This document shows positions 56,790 to 64,000 of a stretch of 64,000 nucleotides of DNA, one piece after another. The translations under genes and the position numbers were made by a program. How positions within the stretch are numbered: the first letter of the stretch is position 1; each line of letters starts with the position of its first letter. Location of the stretch: the NCBI RefSeq assembly GCF_002157735.2, contig NZ_AP018689.1, positions 2,141,619 through 2,205,618 of the forward strand, read 5' to 3'. The notes beneath the pieces are model-generated. The model was not told the origin of the DNA and searched no databases. It was given only the letters and a program-made list of their open reading frames with translations. Origin of the DNA: Vibrio aphrogenes (GTDB lineage Bacteria > Pseudomonadota > Gammaproteobacteria > Enterobacterales > Vibrionaceae).

Positions 56790-56865
56790 TGGAGCGACAC
56801 ACGAGGTTCGAACTCGTGACCTCAACCTTGGCAAGGTTGCGCTCTACCAGCTGAGCTAGTGTCGC
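56790..56865 (-). tRNA. tRNA-Gly (GCC), copy 4 (promoter-proximal)
   Basis: Identical to the other Gly copies. It is the first gene of the transcription unit because the promoter lies 41 bases to its right. Confidence 0.97.
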
Positions 56866-56905
56866 TTTATCTTTCTAAACATCTTTCTGCTGTTTAGGGC
56901 TGCGA

Positions 56906-56933
56906 ATTATAAGAGCATTTTTTTTTGATGCAA
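56906..56933 (-). promoter_or_regulatory. Promoter of the tRNA array
   Basis: Minus strand: -35 TTGCAT (56928-56933), 16-base spacer including an A run, -10 TATAAT (56906-56911), and a GC-containing discriminator (TCGCAGCCC). Confidence 0.8.
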
Positions 56934-57028
56934 GTCTTAGTTTGAAAAAAATTGTATTTTTAGTTTCAACCGTCTTAAAAAACACCAAATTGATGATTAT
57001 AAGCGCACCCCAGCTAGATTTTGAACAA

Positions 57029-57583
57029 TTAAATATTAAAAACCGTTGAACGATAATATTTAAGTTCTGCAATCGACTCTCTAATATCATCTAAAGCAAG
57101 GTGACTACCGGATTTCGAAAATCCTTCTAAGATCTCTGGCTGCCAACGACGAGTAAGCTCTTTGATCGTACTGACATCAAGATAGCGATAATGGAAATAT
57201 TGCTCTAACTTAGGCATGTGCTTATATAAGAAGCGACGGTCTTGACCAATACTATTACCACAAATTGGCGATTTACCTTGTGGTACCCATTGCTCTAAAA
57301 AGGCAATCGTCTGAGCAACCGCGTCATCTTCACTAATCGTACTTTCTTGAACACGTTTCACTAAACCACTATGCGTATGGGTGTTGGTACACCAGTCATC
57401 CATTTTATCTAATTCACTTTGTGGCTGATGAATCGCTAAAACAGGGCCCTCTGCTAAAATATTCAATTCGCTGTCAGTCACAATCGAAGCGATTTCAATA
57501 ATTTTATGTACTTCAGGGTCCAGTCCTGTCATTTCTAAATCAACCCAAATTAGGTTTTGCTCGTTGAAAGACGCATTTGACAT
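57029..57583 (-). CDS. orn: Orn, oligoribonuclease
   Basis: DEDD-family 3'-5' exonuclease that clears dinucleotides and pGpG. The 184 residues have the first DEDD motif [10 protein letters not shown] with D15 and E17, followed by [20 protein letters not shown] core and the C-terminal [21 protein letters not shown]. Divergent from rsgA as in E. coli, with the tRNA-Gly genes downstream. Confidence 0.98.
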   Translation of the reverse strand: MSNASFNEQNLIWVDLEMTGLDPEVHKIIEIASIVTDSELNILAEGPVLAIHQPQSELDKMDDWCTNTHTHSGLVKRVQESTISEDDAVAQTIAFLEQWVPQGKSPICGNSIGQDRRFLYKHMPKLEQYFHYRYLDVSTIKELTRRWQPEILEGFSKSGSHLALDDIRESIAELKYYRSTVFNI

Positions 57584-57688
57584 AGATCTTTGCCTTTTTT
57601 ATTCCGAAAAGAGGTATCATACTCTGCTTATATACAAAGCAAAACATACTGATTATCAAATTATATCCAATAGGGATCTGTATTACCT

Positions 57689-58741
57689 GTGGCAAAAAAG
57701 AAAAAACTCACTAAAGGCCAAGTTCGCCGAGTTCGAACCAATCAGAAAAAACGTCTTACCCAAGAAGAATCCATTCAATGGGATGAAAACATGTTGGGTG
57801 CGATGCAAAAAGGGTTAGTTATTTCTCGTTTTGGGCAACATGCCGATATCGAAGACATGACTACGGGTCAAATTCAACGTTGTAATTTACGCCGCGGCAT
57901 TGAAAGTCTCGTCTCGGGTGATCGCGTTATTTGGCGGCCTGGACTTGAATCTATGGCGGGCATTTCGGGTGTCGTAGAAGCGGTTGAGCCTCGCTCTTCT
58001 GTTCTTGTTCGCCCTGATTATTACGATGGTGTCAAACCCGTCGCTTCTAATGTTGACCAAATGGTGATTGTCTCTTCTGTTTTGCCTGAATTGTCATTAA
58101 ATATCATTGATCGATATTTGATCGCCGCTGAGACCTTACATATCTCCCCATTAATCGTCTTAAACAAAACCGACCTCATTCCTGAAGGTGAACAAGAGCA
58201 ATATCGACAAGCCTTAAGCCATTATCAAACCATTGGCTATGACGTTTTATTTGTGAGCCGAGAAACCGAAGATGGCTTAGCGCAATTACAAGAAGCCTTA
58301 AAAGACCGTCTGAGTATTTTTGTCGGTCAATCTGGCGTTGGTAAATCGAGTTTGGTCAATGCATTGATGCCAGAAATGGAAGTCCTTGAAGGTGAAGTCT
58401 CGGAAAACTCAGGGTTAGGCCAGCACACTACCACCACAGCCCGTTTATATCACTTTCCTAAAGGTGGTGATTTGATTGATTCTCCAGGGGTGCGTGAGTT
58501 TGGTCTTTGGCATTTAGAGCCAGAGGAAGTAACGCAAGCCTTTATTGAGTTTCGAGAGTTTCTCGGTGGATGTAAATTCCGAGATTGTAAGCATAATGAT
58601 GATCCTGGTTGCTTACTTCGAGAAGCTGTCGAAACTGGGAAAATTACTCGTGTACGCTTTGAAAACTATCATCGCATCATTGAAAGTATGGGTGAAAACA
58701 AAGCCAATAGACAATTTTCTAAAAATAAGAAAGACTTATAA
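57689..58741 (+). CDS. rsgA: RsgA, ribosome small-subunit-dependent GTPase
   Basis: Circularly permuted GTPase that checks late 30S assembly. The 350 residues show an OB-fold N-terminal domain preceded by a basic tail ([16 protein letters not shown]), then GTPase motifs in permuted order: G4 NKTD (159-162), G1 GQSGVGKS (213-220), G3 DSPG (264-267), and a C-terminal zinc knuckle ([14 protein letters not shown]). Precedes psd on the same strand. Confidence 0.97.
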   Translation: MAKKKKLTKGQVRRVRTNQKKRLTQEESIQWDENMLGAMQKGLVISRFGQHADIEDMTTGQIQRCNLRRGIESLVSGDRVIWRPGLESMAGISGVVEAVEPRSSVLVRPDYYDGVKPVASNVDQMVIVSSVLPELSLNIIDRYLIAAETLHISPLIVLNKTDLIPEGEQEQYRQALSHYQTIGYDVLFVSRETEDGLAQLQEALKDRLSIFVGQSGVGKSSLVNALMPEMEVLEGEVSENSGLGQHTTTTARLYHFPKGGDLIDSPGVREFGLWHLEPEEVTQAFIEFREFLGGCKFRDCKHNDDPGCLLREAVETGKITRVRFENYHRIIESMGENKANRQFSKNKKDL

Positions 58742-58838
58742 TGCTTATTAAAGCGCTATATTCAAAAGCTGACAATCAATTTACTTTTAAGTAGAATCGG
58801 CTACCTTTTCGTCGCTCAGAGCGAAATGTTCAACATTA

Positions 58839-59753
58839 ATGGATATTCACGTGATAGATAAAATTAAAGTGACTCTGCAATATTGGCTTCCGCAACACGG
58901 TTTAACTCGTTTAGTTGGGAAGTTAGCTTCGGCTAAAATGGGCAGTTTCACCACCGCCATTATTCGTTTGTTTATCAAACAATATAACGTCAACATGGAA
59001 GAAGCGGTCCATTCTGATCCGGCTTACTTTAACAGTTTTAATGAGTTCTTTGTCCGCGAGTTAAAAGAAGGCATTCGCCCTATCGCGCAAGGTGATGATG
59101 TTTTAGTGCACCCTGCTGATGCTCGAGTTAGCCAGTTTGGCCCAATTACCAATGGTCGCTTGATCCAAGCTAAAGGTCATGATTTCTCAGCAAAAGAGCT
59201 GCTCGGTGGCGATAAGCAATTGGCACAAGAATTTGCCGATGGTGCGTTTGCTACGTTATATCTCTCACCAAGTGATTATCACCGCGTACATATGCCTTGC
59301 GATGGTACTCTGCGCCAAATGATCTATATTCCAGGCGATCTGTTCTCGGTTAACCCATTAACCGCTGAAAATGTGCCTAACTTATTTGCCCGTAATGAGC
59401 GTGTGGTGTGTATTTTTGATACCGATTTTGGCCCAATGGCACAAGTGCTTGTCGGGGCAACTATTGTGGGTAGTATTGAAGTCGTTTGGGGCGGCACCAT
59501 TACCCCTCCAACCGGTTCTTCCGTTCATCGTTGGCATTATGAAACCGAAGGTGATAAAGCCATTCACTTCAAAAAAGGTGAAGAAATGGGACGCTTTAAA
59601 TTAGGCTCAACGGTGATTAACTTATTTGCCAAAGACGCCATTCAATTTGACGCGACCATGGCCGAAGGTGAAAAAACGGTATTAGGTACCCCTTATGCCA
59701 GCCAAATGAAAGCAAAGACAGATTCAGATAACACGTCATCTGAGGCTCAATAA
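58839..59753 (+). CDS. psd: Psd, phosphatidylserine decarboxylase proenzyme
   Basis: Inner-membrane pyruvoyl enzyme that makes phosphatidylethanolamine. The 304-residue proenzyme contains the self-cleavage motif LGST at residues 255-258, where Ser257 becomes the pyruvoyl group, plus the conserved [11 protein letters not shown] and [12 protein letters not shown] segments. A polar tail ([12 protein letters not shown]) follows. Ninety-seven bases after rsgA, so possibly cotranscribed. Confidence 0.97.
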   Translation: MDIHVIDKIKVTLQYWLPQHGLTRLVGKLASAKMGSFTTAIIRLFIKQYNVNMEEAVHSDPAYFNSFNEFFVRELKEGIRPIAQGDDVLVHPADARVSQFGPITNGRLIQAKGHDFSAKELLGGDKQLAQEFADGAFATLYLSPSDYHRVHMPCDGTLRQMIYIPGDLFSVNPLTAENVPNLFARNERVVCIFDTDFGPMAQVLVGATIVGSIEVVWGGTITPPTGSSVHRWHYETEGDKAIHFKKGEEMGRFKLGSTVINLFAKDAIQFDATMAEGEKTVLGTPYASQMKAKTDSDNTSSEAQ

Positions 59754-59779
59754 GCGCATCTCTTGCCAATAAATACCTT

Positions 59780-59811
59780 AGGGTCGCTTCCCAGTAAGCG
59801 GCCCTTTTTTT
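59780..59811 (+). terminator. Terminator after psd
   Basis: AGGGTCGCTT and AAGCGGCCCT form an imperfect stem followed by seven T residues. Confidence 0.87.
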
Positions 59812-59896
59812 GGCGATAAAATCCTAAAATTCATCTAGTAAATTCTCTAAGCCCTCATTACTATGAAGTGTCACTCACCGCTTAGAGGCTGTTCCC

Positions 59897-60607
59897 ATGC
59901 TCATTATTGCACATCGAGGTGCTCGCTCCACTCATCCTGAAAATACCTTATCCGCGATTCAAGCCGCTCTCGATTTAGGCTGCAAAGCCATTGAAATTGA
60001 TGTTCATGAACACGATGGTCAATTTTGGGTGATCCATGATAAATGGCTTAATCGCACCACAGATCACATTGGCAAATTGCATTGGATGAGTGCAGAAAAA
60101 CTCAAACAAGTCATGGTTGAGAAAACCGAACCACTTCCCACTCTTTTTGAGGTACTCAAACTAGTAAAAGGTCAGTGCGCCTTAAATATTGAAGTCAAAG
60201 GCATACAACATTTTGATTTACTTTATCATCATCTGCAGTTTGCCATTGACCATTGTCAGTTTTCTGCTCAGCAATTGATCCTGTCTTCTTTTAATCATGA
60301 TTGGCTACACACGATAAAACAAGAACAACCTCAATGGTTAATTGGTGCACTTACCGCTTCCAAGGCCATCGATAAAGCCTCATTTGCTCAACAGTTGGGA
60401 GCCATCAGTTTAAATTTGGATATCGACGTGGTTGATGAAGATTATGTGCAACATGCAAAATCCCTCGGACTTTCGGTTTATGTTTATACCGTCAATCGTC
60501 CTGAAGACTGGCAATGGCTGGATGAGATCGGTGTAGACGGTGTATTTTGTGACTGCCCTGCTGAGGCAATTGCCCTTTACCCTCAACCAGAAAAACTCTA
60601 TTGGTAA
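59897..60607 (+). CDS. Glycerophosphodiester phosphodiesterase (GDPD, UgpQ-like, cytoplasmic)
   Basis: Hydrolyses glycerophosphodiesters released from phospholipids to glycerol-3-phosphate and an alcohol. The 236 residues have the GDPD start IIAHRGARSTHPENT (catalytic His-Arg-Gly), metal-binding EIDVHEHDG, LNIEVKG and the end-of-barrel GVDGVFCDCPAEA. No signal peptide, so a cytosolic UgpQ-type enzyme rather than periplasmic GlpQ. Next to psd, thus near phospholipid metabolism, though a terminator separates them. Confidence 0.93.
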   Translation: MLIIAHRGARSTHPENTLSAIQAALDLGCKAIEIDVHEHDGQFWVIHDKWLNRTTDHIGKLHWMSAEKLKQVMVEKTEPLPTLFEVLKLVKGQCALNIEVKGIQHFDLLYHHLQFAIDHCQFSAQQLILSSFNHDWLHTIKQEQPQWLIGALTASKAIDKASFAQQLGAISLNLDIDVVDEDYVQHAKSLGLSVYVYTVNRPEDWQWLDEIGVDGVFCDCPAEAIALYPQPEKLYW

Positions 60608-60613
60608 ATGGGC

Positions 60614-60658
60614 TGTTTTAAGGATAATTGTTTCAAGGATGATGGTTTTAAGGATGAA
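60614..60658 (+). repeat. 15-base tandem repeat, three copies, with AAGGA cores
   Basis: TGTTTTAAGGATAAT, TGTTTCAAGGATGAT and GGTTTTAAGGATGAA. It lies between the GDPD gene and the transporter gene, and each unit contains an AAGGA ribosome-binding-site-like word. Confidence 0.85.
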
Positions 60659-60678
60659 CCCATAATGGATAAGCGATC

Positions 60679-61569
60679 ATGAGTTATGAATGGTTCGCGT
60701 TATCAGCGGCGGCTTTATGGGCTTTTTCTAGCCTCATTTCCGTCACTCCAGCTCGTCATTTAGGAGCCTTTGCGTATAGTCGTTGGCGGATGGGCTGTAC
60801 CGCTTTGATGCTCACGAGCATGACATGGTGGGTAGGTGGCTGGCAAAGCGTCGAGACTGCGCATGTCCTGCCGATGGCCTTATCTGGGTTTATCGGTATC
60901 TTTATTGGTGACACTGCCCTATTTGCTTGCATGAATAAAATTGGCCCTCGCATGGCAGGGCTGTTGTTTTCTTGTCATGCGGTTTTCTCTGCTTTATTAG
61001 GATTTTGGTTATTCCATGAAACCTTGCAAGGTCTGGAATTACTCGGGGCTATTTTGGTTTTCTCAGGCGTTGTGATTGCTATTTTCTTTGGGCGAAAACA
61101 AGCTAATCAACACACTTGGGAGGTCGTTCAAGGCCGATTATCTATCGCGATTGGATTAGGTTTATTGGCTGCATTTTGTCAAGCCATGGGGGGAATCATC
61201 GCTAAACCCATTATGCAAACTGCCGTCGACCCCATTGCCGCTTCAGCCATTCGGATGATCACGGCATTTTGCGCACATTCTGCGTTACGTCTTAGTGGCC
61301 TTCAACTTGCCAAGCCACAACAAAACATCAATCTCAAGATATTGGGGATCACGGCTTTAAATGGTTTTTTAGCCATGGCATTAGGGATGACGTTGATTTT
61401 ATACGCCCTGCAAAAAGGTCATGTGGGCATGGTGGCATTACTTTCTTCTACCACCCCAATTATGATCTTGCCTTTGTTGTGGCTGTACACCAAGCAACGC
61501 CCTTCACCATTTGCTTGGCTTGGAGCGCTACTTGCCGTGATCGGCACCGGATTAGTCGTCAGTCATTAA
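60679..61569 (+). CDS. EamA/DMT-superfamily inner-membrane transporter
   Basis: 296 residues with about ten hydrophobic helices in two homologous EamA halves (second half starting about residue 150, RLSIAIGLGLLAAFCQAMGG). The GPRMAGLLFSCHAVFSALLGFWLFHE segment at the end of the first half is typical of the family. Substrate unknown; metabolite export is common in the family. The start ATG follows a 15-base tandem repeat; a GAT/AAG-rich weak ribosome-binding site is nearest. Confidence 0.87.
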   Translation: MSYEWFALSAAALWAFSSLISVTPARHLGAFAYSRWRMGCTALMLTSMTWWVGGWQSVETAHVLPMALSGFIGIFIGDTALFACMNKIGPRMAGLLFSCHAVFSALLGFWLFHETLQGLELLGAILVFSGVVIAIFFGRKQANQHTWEVVQGRLSIAIGLGLLAAFCQAMGGIIAKPIMQTAVDPIAASAIRMITAFCAHSALRLSGLQLAKPQQNINLKILGITALNGFLAMALGMTLILYALQKGHVGMVALLSSTTPIMILPLLWLYTKQRPSPFAWLGALLAVIGTGLVVSH

Positions 61570-61649
61570 TCCGGATAACCATTGCCGCGAGGCTAATACT
61601 TACGAAACTCATAGAAACTCGACGATGAAGACGAGGCTCTTACCACTAG

Positions 61650-61691
61650 GTTATTGCTAGTAGGCTATTGGTATTAGACTATTGGTATTAG
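61650..61691. repeat. 14-base tandem repeat, three copies, overlapping the epmA stop
   Basis: GTTATTGCTAGTAG, GCTATTGGTATTAG and ACTATTGGTATTAG in direct repeat. The last unit includes the epmA stop codon (61688-61690). Confidence 0.85.
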
Positions 61692-62656
61692 GCCCTTGGA
61701 AATGGAAACGCCGTCACCTGATCGATATGATCGCACCCGATCGCTAACATGATTAAGCGATCGACTCCTAATGCAACACCGGCACAGGGAGGCAAACCCG
61801 CTTTTAAGGCATCAATCAAATGATAATCAATCGGCTGTGGTTTCAGGCCCATCGTAATGCGTTGTTGATTATCTTGCTCAAAACGGGTGAGTTGTTCTTG
61901 AGCATCATCCAGCTCATGGAAACCATTGGCCAGCTCAATCCCTTTAAAATAGACCTCAAAGCGATCGGCCACCCGAGGATCTTGTTGATTAATCTTAGCT
62001 AATGCAGCTTGAGAGGCAGGAAAGTCATACACCATAGCAGGGACTCTTTGTCCAATATGGGGTTCAATCCCAATACTAAATAGCAGTTGCAATAAAGTAT
62101 CGCGGTTGTCTTCCCCTTCGGCAATATCCGCTAACCCAAGCTCGGCGACCACCTCTTTAAGTTGTCGCATCGTCGATTCTAATGGACATAGCCCAAGAAT
62201 ACGCTCAAAGGCTTGTTGATACGTTAGTTTTTCACATGGCTCACAGTGTAAAACCTGTTGCAGCAACTCATCCATTTCAGCCATTAAATCATGATGATCA
62301 AAGCCGACACGATACCACTCAAGCATCGTAAATTCCGGATTATGATATCGACCATTTTCTTCATTACGAAATGCTTTGTTTATTTGATAAATCGAGCCAC
62401 TTCCTGCCGCTAATAAGCGTTTCATGTGAAATTCAGGACTAGTCATCAAAAACACCGTTTGACCTGCGGCGTATTCGGGACCAATAAACTCGGTTTTAAA
62501 TGTATGTAGATGCACATCAGTCACCGTGGCGTGACTCATTGCTGGGGTATCCACTTCTAACACATTACGTTGCGCAAAAAATTGACGAATTGACGCCATG
62601 ATCGCAGCACGCTGCGTTAATTGTTCAATGGAAGCGGAAGGTTGCCAAAGGTCCAT
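61688..62656 (-). CDS. epmA: EpmA, EF-P beta-lysylation ligase (GenX/PoxA)
   Basis: Class II lysyl-tRNA-synthetase-like enzyme that attaches (R)-beta-lysine to elongation factor P with EpmB. Start at 62656 ([20 protein letters not shown]) gives 322 residues; an upstream ATG at 62728 is open but unlike the family. It has motif 2 ([21 protein letters not shown]) and motif 3 ([15 protein letters not shown]) and no anticodon-binding domain, which separates it from LysS. Divergent from frdA, as in E. coli. Confidence 0.95.
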   Translation of the reverse strand: MDLWQPSASIEQLTQRAAIMASIRQFFAQRNVLEVDTPAMSHATVTDVHLHTFKTEFIGPEYAAGQTVFLMTSPEFHMKRLLAAGSGSIYQINKAFRNEENGRYHNPEFTMLEWYRVGFDHHDLMAEMDELLQQVLHCEPCEKLTYQQAFERILGLCPLESTMRQLKEVVAELGLADIAEGEDNRDTLLQLLFSIGIEPHIGQRVPAMVYDFPASQAALAKINQQDPRVADRFEVYFKGIELANGFHELDDAQEQLTRFEQDNQQRITMGLKPQPIDYHLIDALKAGLPPCAGVALGVDRLIMLAIGCDHIDQVTAFPFPRA

Positions 62657-62989
62657 ATTGTTCTCGATTTCAACCAAAGAGATAAATAACAGTGTGAGCA
62701 GTTTAATCAAACCCGAGTTAATAACCAACCTTTAAGGTGGATTATTCCTTGACTCACGAACTGAATGAAAATCATTCTTAAACAGGAACTTCTTATTTAA
62801 AAACAGGGGAATAGTTCAACTCACATTCTACCACTTTAGAGGGATAAAGTGGGCTTTTACCCTTGTTAGATCAATTTATTATCCAGCATTATTTCCTACA
62901 CTAAATGTGCACAAACTAATAATTACTATTTTTCCAATCGTGCTCGTGAAACAAAGCTCTTATGGGCACACCTACTCTGGAGGATAACT

Positions 62990-64000
62990 GTGAAAGTCAT
63001 AACCACAGATATCGCAGTCATCGGCGCTGGCGGCGCTGGTTTACGTACTGCAATTGCGGCAGCAGAAGCAAACCCTGAACTCGAGGTTGCACTGATTTCT
63101 AAAGTGTACCCAATGCGTTCACACACCGTTGCTGCCGAAGGCGGTTCCGCAGCAGTTATCAAGGAAGAAGACAGCTTAGACAATCACTTCAACGATACTG
63201 TTGGTGGTGGTGACTGGCTATGTGAACAGGATGTTGTTGAATATTTCGTAGCAAACTCAACCCGTGAAATGATCCAAATGGAGCAATGGGGTTGTCCATG
63301 GAGCCGTAAAGAAAATGGCGATGTCAACGTTCGTCGTTTTGGTGGCATGAAAATCGAACGTACTTGGTTCGCTGCCGATAAAACTGGCTTCCACATGCTG
63401 CACACCCTTTTCCAAACCTCAATTAAATATCCTAACATTAAGCGTTTTGATGAATATTTCGTAGTCGACCTTTTAGTTGATGGCGAAGATGACAGCAAAG
63501 AAGCACAAGGTATTGTCGCCATTCACATGTCTGAAGGTGAATTAGTTGCTATCAAAGCAAAATCTGTGGTTCTTGCCACCGGTGGTGCTGGCCGTGTTTA
63601 CCACACCAATACCAATGGCGGCATCGTGACCGGTGATGGTATGGCAATGGCTTACCGTCATGGTGTTCCTCTACGTGATATGGAATTCGTACAATATCAC
63701 CCAACCGGCTTACCTGGCACCGGCATTCTAATGACGGAAGGCTGTCGTGGTGAAGGCGGTATCATCGTCAACAAAAATGGCTACCGTTACCTACAAGATT
63801 ACGGTATGGGACCAGAAACGCCTGTTGGCGAGCCTAAAAACAAATACATGGAACTTGGTCCTCGCGATAAAGTTTCTCAAGCGTTCTGGCATGAACAACA
63901 AAAAGGCAACACCATTAAGCACCCTCTTGGTGATGTGGTTCACCTTGATCTTCGCCACCTAGGTGAAGAATACCTACAAGAACGTCTACCATTTATCTGT
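62990..64000 (+). CDS. frdA: FrdA, fumarate reductase flavoprotein subunit (5' part; runs off the window)
   Basis: Catalytic flavoprotein of anaerobic quinol:fumarate reductase. The GTG at 62990, preceded by GGAGG seven bases before, starts the frame; 337 codons are present. It shows the FAD loop GAGGAG (12-17), the histidine that binds FAD covalently (H45 in [11 protein letters not shown]) and the [20 protein letters not shown] segment. The FrdA choice over SdhA rests on sequence feel and the divergent epmA neighbour; the rest of frdBCD would follow the window. Confidence 0.93.
   Translation, partial: MKVITTDIAVIGAGGAGLRTAIAAAEANPELEVALISKVYPMRSHTVAAEGGSAAVIKEEDSLDNHFNDTVGGGDWLCEQDVVEYFVANSTREMIQMEQWGCPWSRKENGDVNVRRFGGMKIERTWFAADKTGFHMLHTLFQTSIKYPNIKRFDEYFVVDLLVDGEDDSKEAQGIVAIHMSEGELVAIKAKSVVLATGGAGRVYHTNTNGGIVTGDGMAMAYRHGVPLRDMEFVQYHPTGLPGTGILMTEGCRGEGGIIVNKNGYRYLQDYGMGPETPVGEPKNKYMELGPRDKVSQAFWHEQQKGNTIKHPLGDVVHLDLRHLGEEYLQERLPFIC

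Noticed and set aside
57029..57090. Open frame 56875-57090 overlapping the orn 3' end
   Set aside because: Different frame, overlaps orn, Leu/Phe/Lys-rich from AT-rich DNA; no family features.
62757..62960. FNR/ArcA-type site upstream of frdA
   Set aside because: I looked for TTGAT-N4-ATCAA; only an incomplete TTGTTAGATCAA is found with wrong spacing. Regulation by FNR is expected but not shown.

Overview
The window is a contiguous piece of a gammaproteobacterial chromosome, almost certainly from the Vibrionaceae (Vibrio or a close relative). The protein sequences read as Vibrio-type orthologues throughout. Gene order is a mosaic of blocks shared with Escherichia coli (psd-rsgA-orn-tRNA-Gly-queG, tsaE-amiB-mutL-miaA-hfq-hflXKC-yjeT-purA, nsrR-rnr-rlmB-rpsF-priB-rpsR-rplI, dnaB-alr, dusA-zur, rsmI-lpoA-yraN-diaA-dolP) plus a Vibrio-like tRNA array. 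I cannot fix the species. No transposon, prophage, integron or CRISPR array is visible, and base composition is even except for a few small non-coding islands.

Layout. 1-3.8 kb: start of the division/cell-wall cluster on the minus strand (rsmH-ftsL-ftsI-murE), without mraZ in front of it. 4.1-4.7 kb: RNase P RNA. 4.7-9.1 kb: rsmI, then divergently lpoA-yraN-diaA-dolP (peptidoglycan synthase activation, replication timing and envelope maintenance). 9.2-13.0 kb: Fur-type ferric iron ABC importer fbpABC. 13.2-14.9 kb: glnK-amtB with a sigma54 promoter and an NtrC site. 14.9-15.3 kb: yacL. 15.7-21.5 kb: a complete rRNA operon (16S, tRNA-Glu, 23S, 5S, tRNA-Asp) on the minus strand with two strong promoters. 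21.7-26.0 kb: assimilatory sulfite/PAPS reduction, cysJIH. 26.3-28.6 kb: a small unknown gene, pspG with a sigma54 promoter, dusA and zur. 28.7-34.5 kb: pgi, an outer-membrane barrel protein coupled to alr, and dnaB. 34.7-35.9 kb: a DUF481 outer-membrane protein with a long acidic/Ser-rich linker. 36.0-41.0 kb: rpsF-priB-rpsR-rplI, rlmB and rnr. 41.2-42.9 kb: nsrR/hmp nitric oxide response with two NsrR-like sites. 43-53.9 kb: purA, yjeT, hflC, hflK, hflX, hfq, miaA, mutL, amiB, tsaE. 54.2-55.3 kb: queG. 55.3-56.9 kb: an AT-rich segment with clustered DnaA boxes, two decayed tRNA-Gly copies, and a 243-bp-period array of tRNA-Gly(GCC) and tRNA-fMet genes. 57.0-64 kb: orn, rsgA, psd, a glycerophosphodiesterase, an EamA transporter, epmA, and the start of frdA.

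The content is mainly housekeeping. The most interesting points are non-coding: (i) a cluster of DnaA boxes between queG and the tRNA-Gly genes, the position occupied in E. coli by the replication-control locus datA; (ii) fossil tRNA-Gly genes trailing a recently amplified tRNA-Gly/fMet array; (iii) absence of mraZ and of MraZ-type repeats before rsmH; (iv) large palindromes in an enlarged miaA-hfq gap; (v) small tandem repeats next to translation signals. I found no convincing new multi-gene system.
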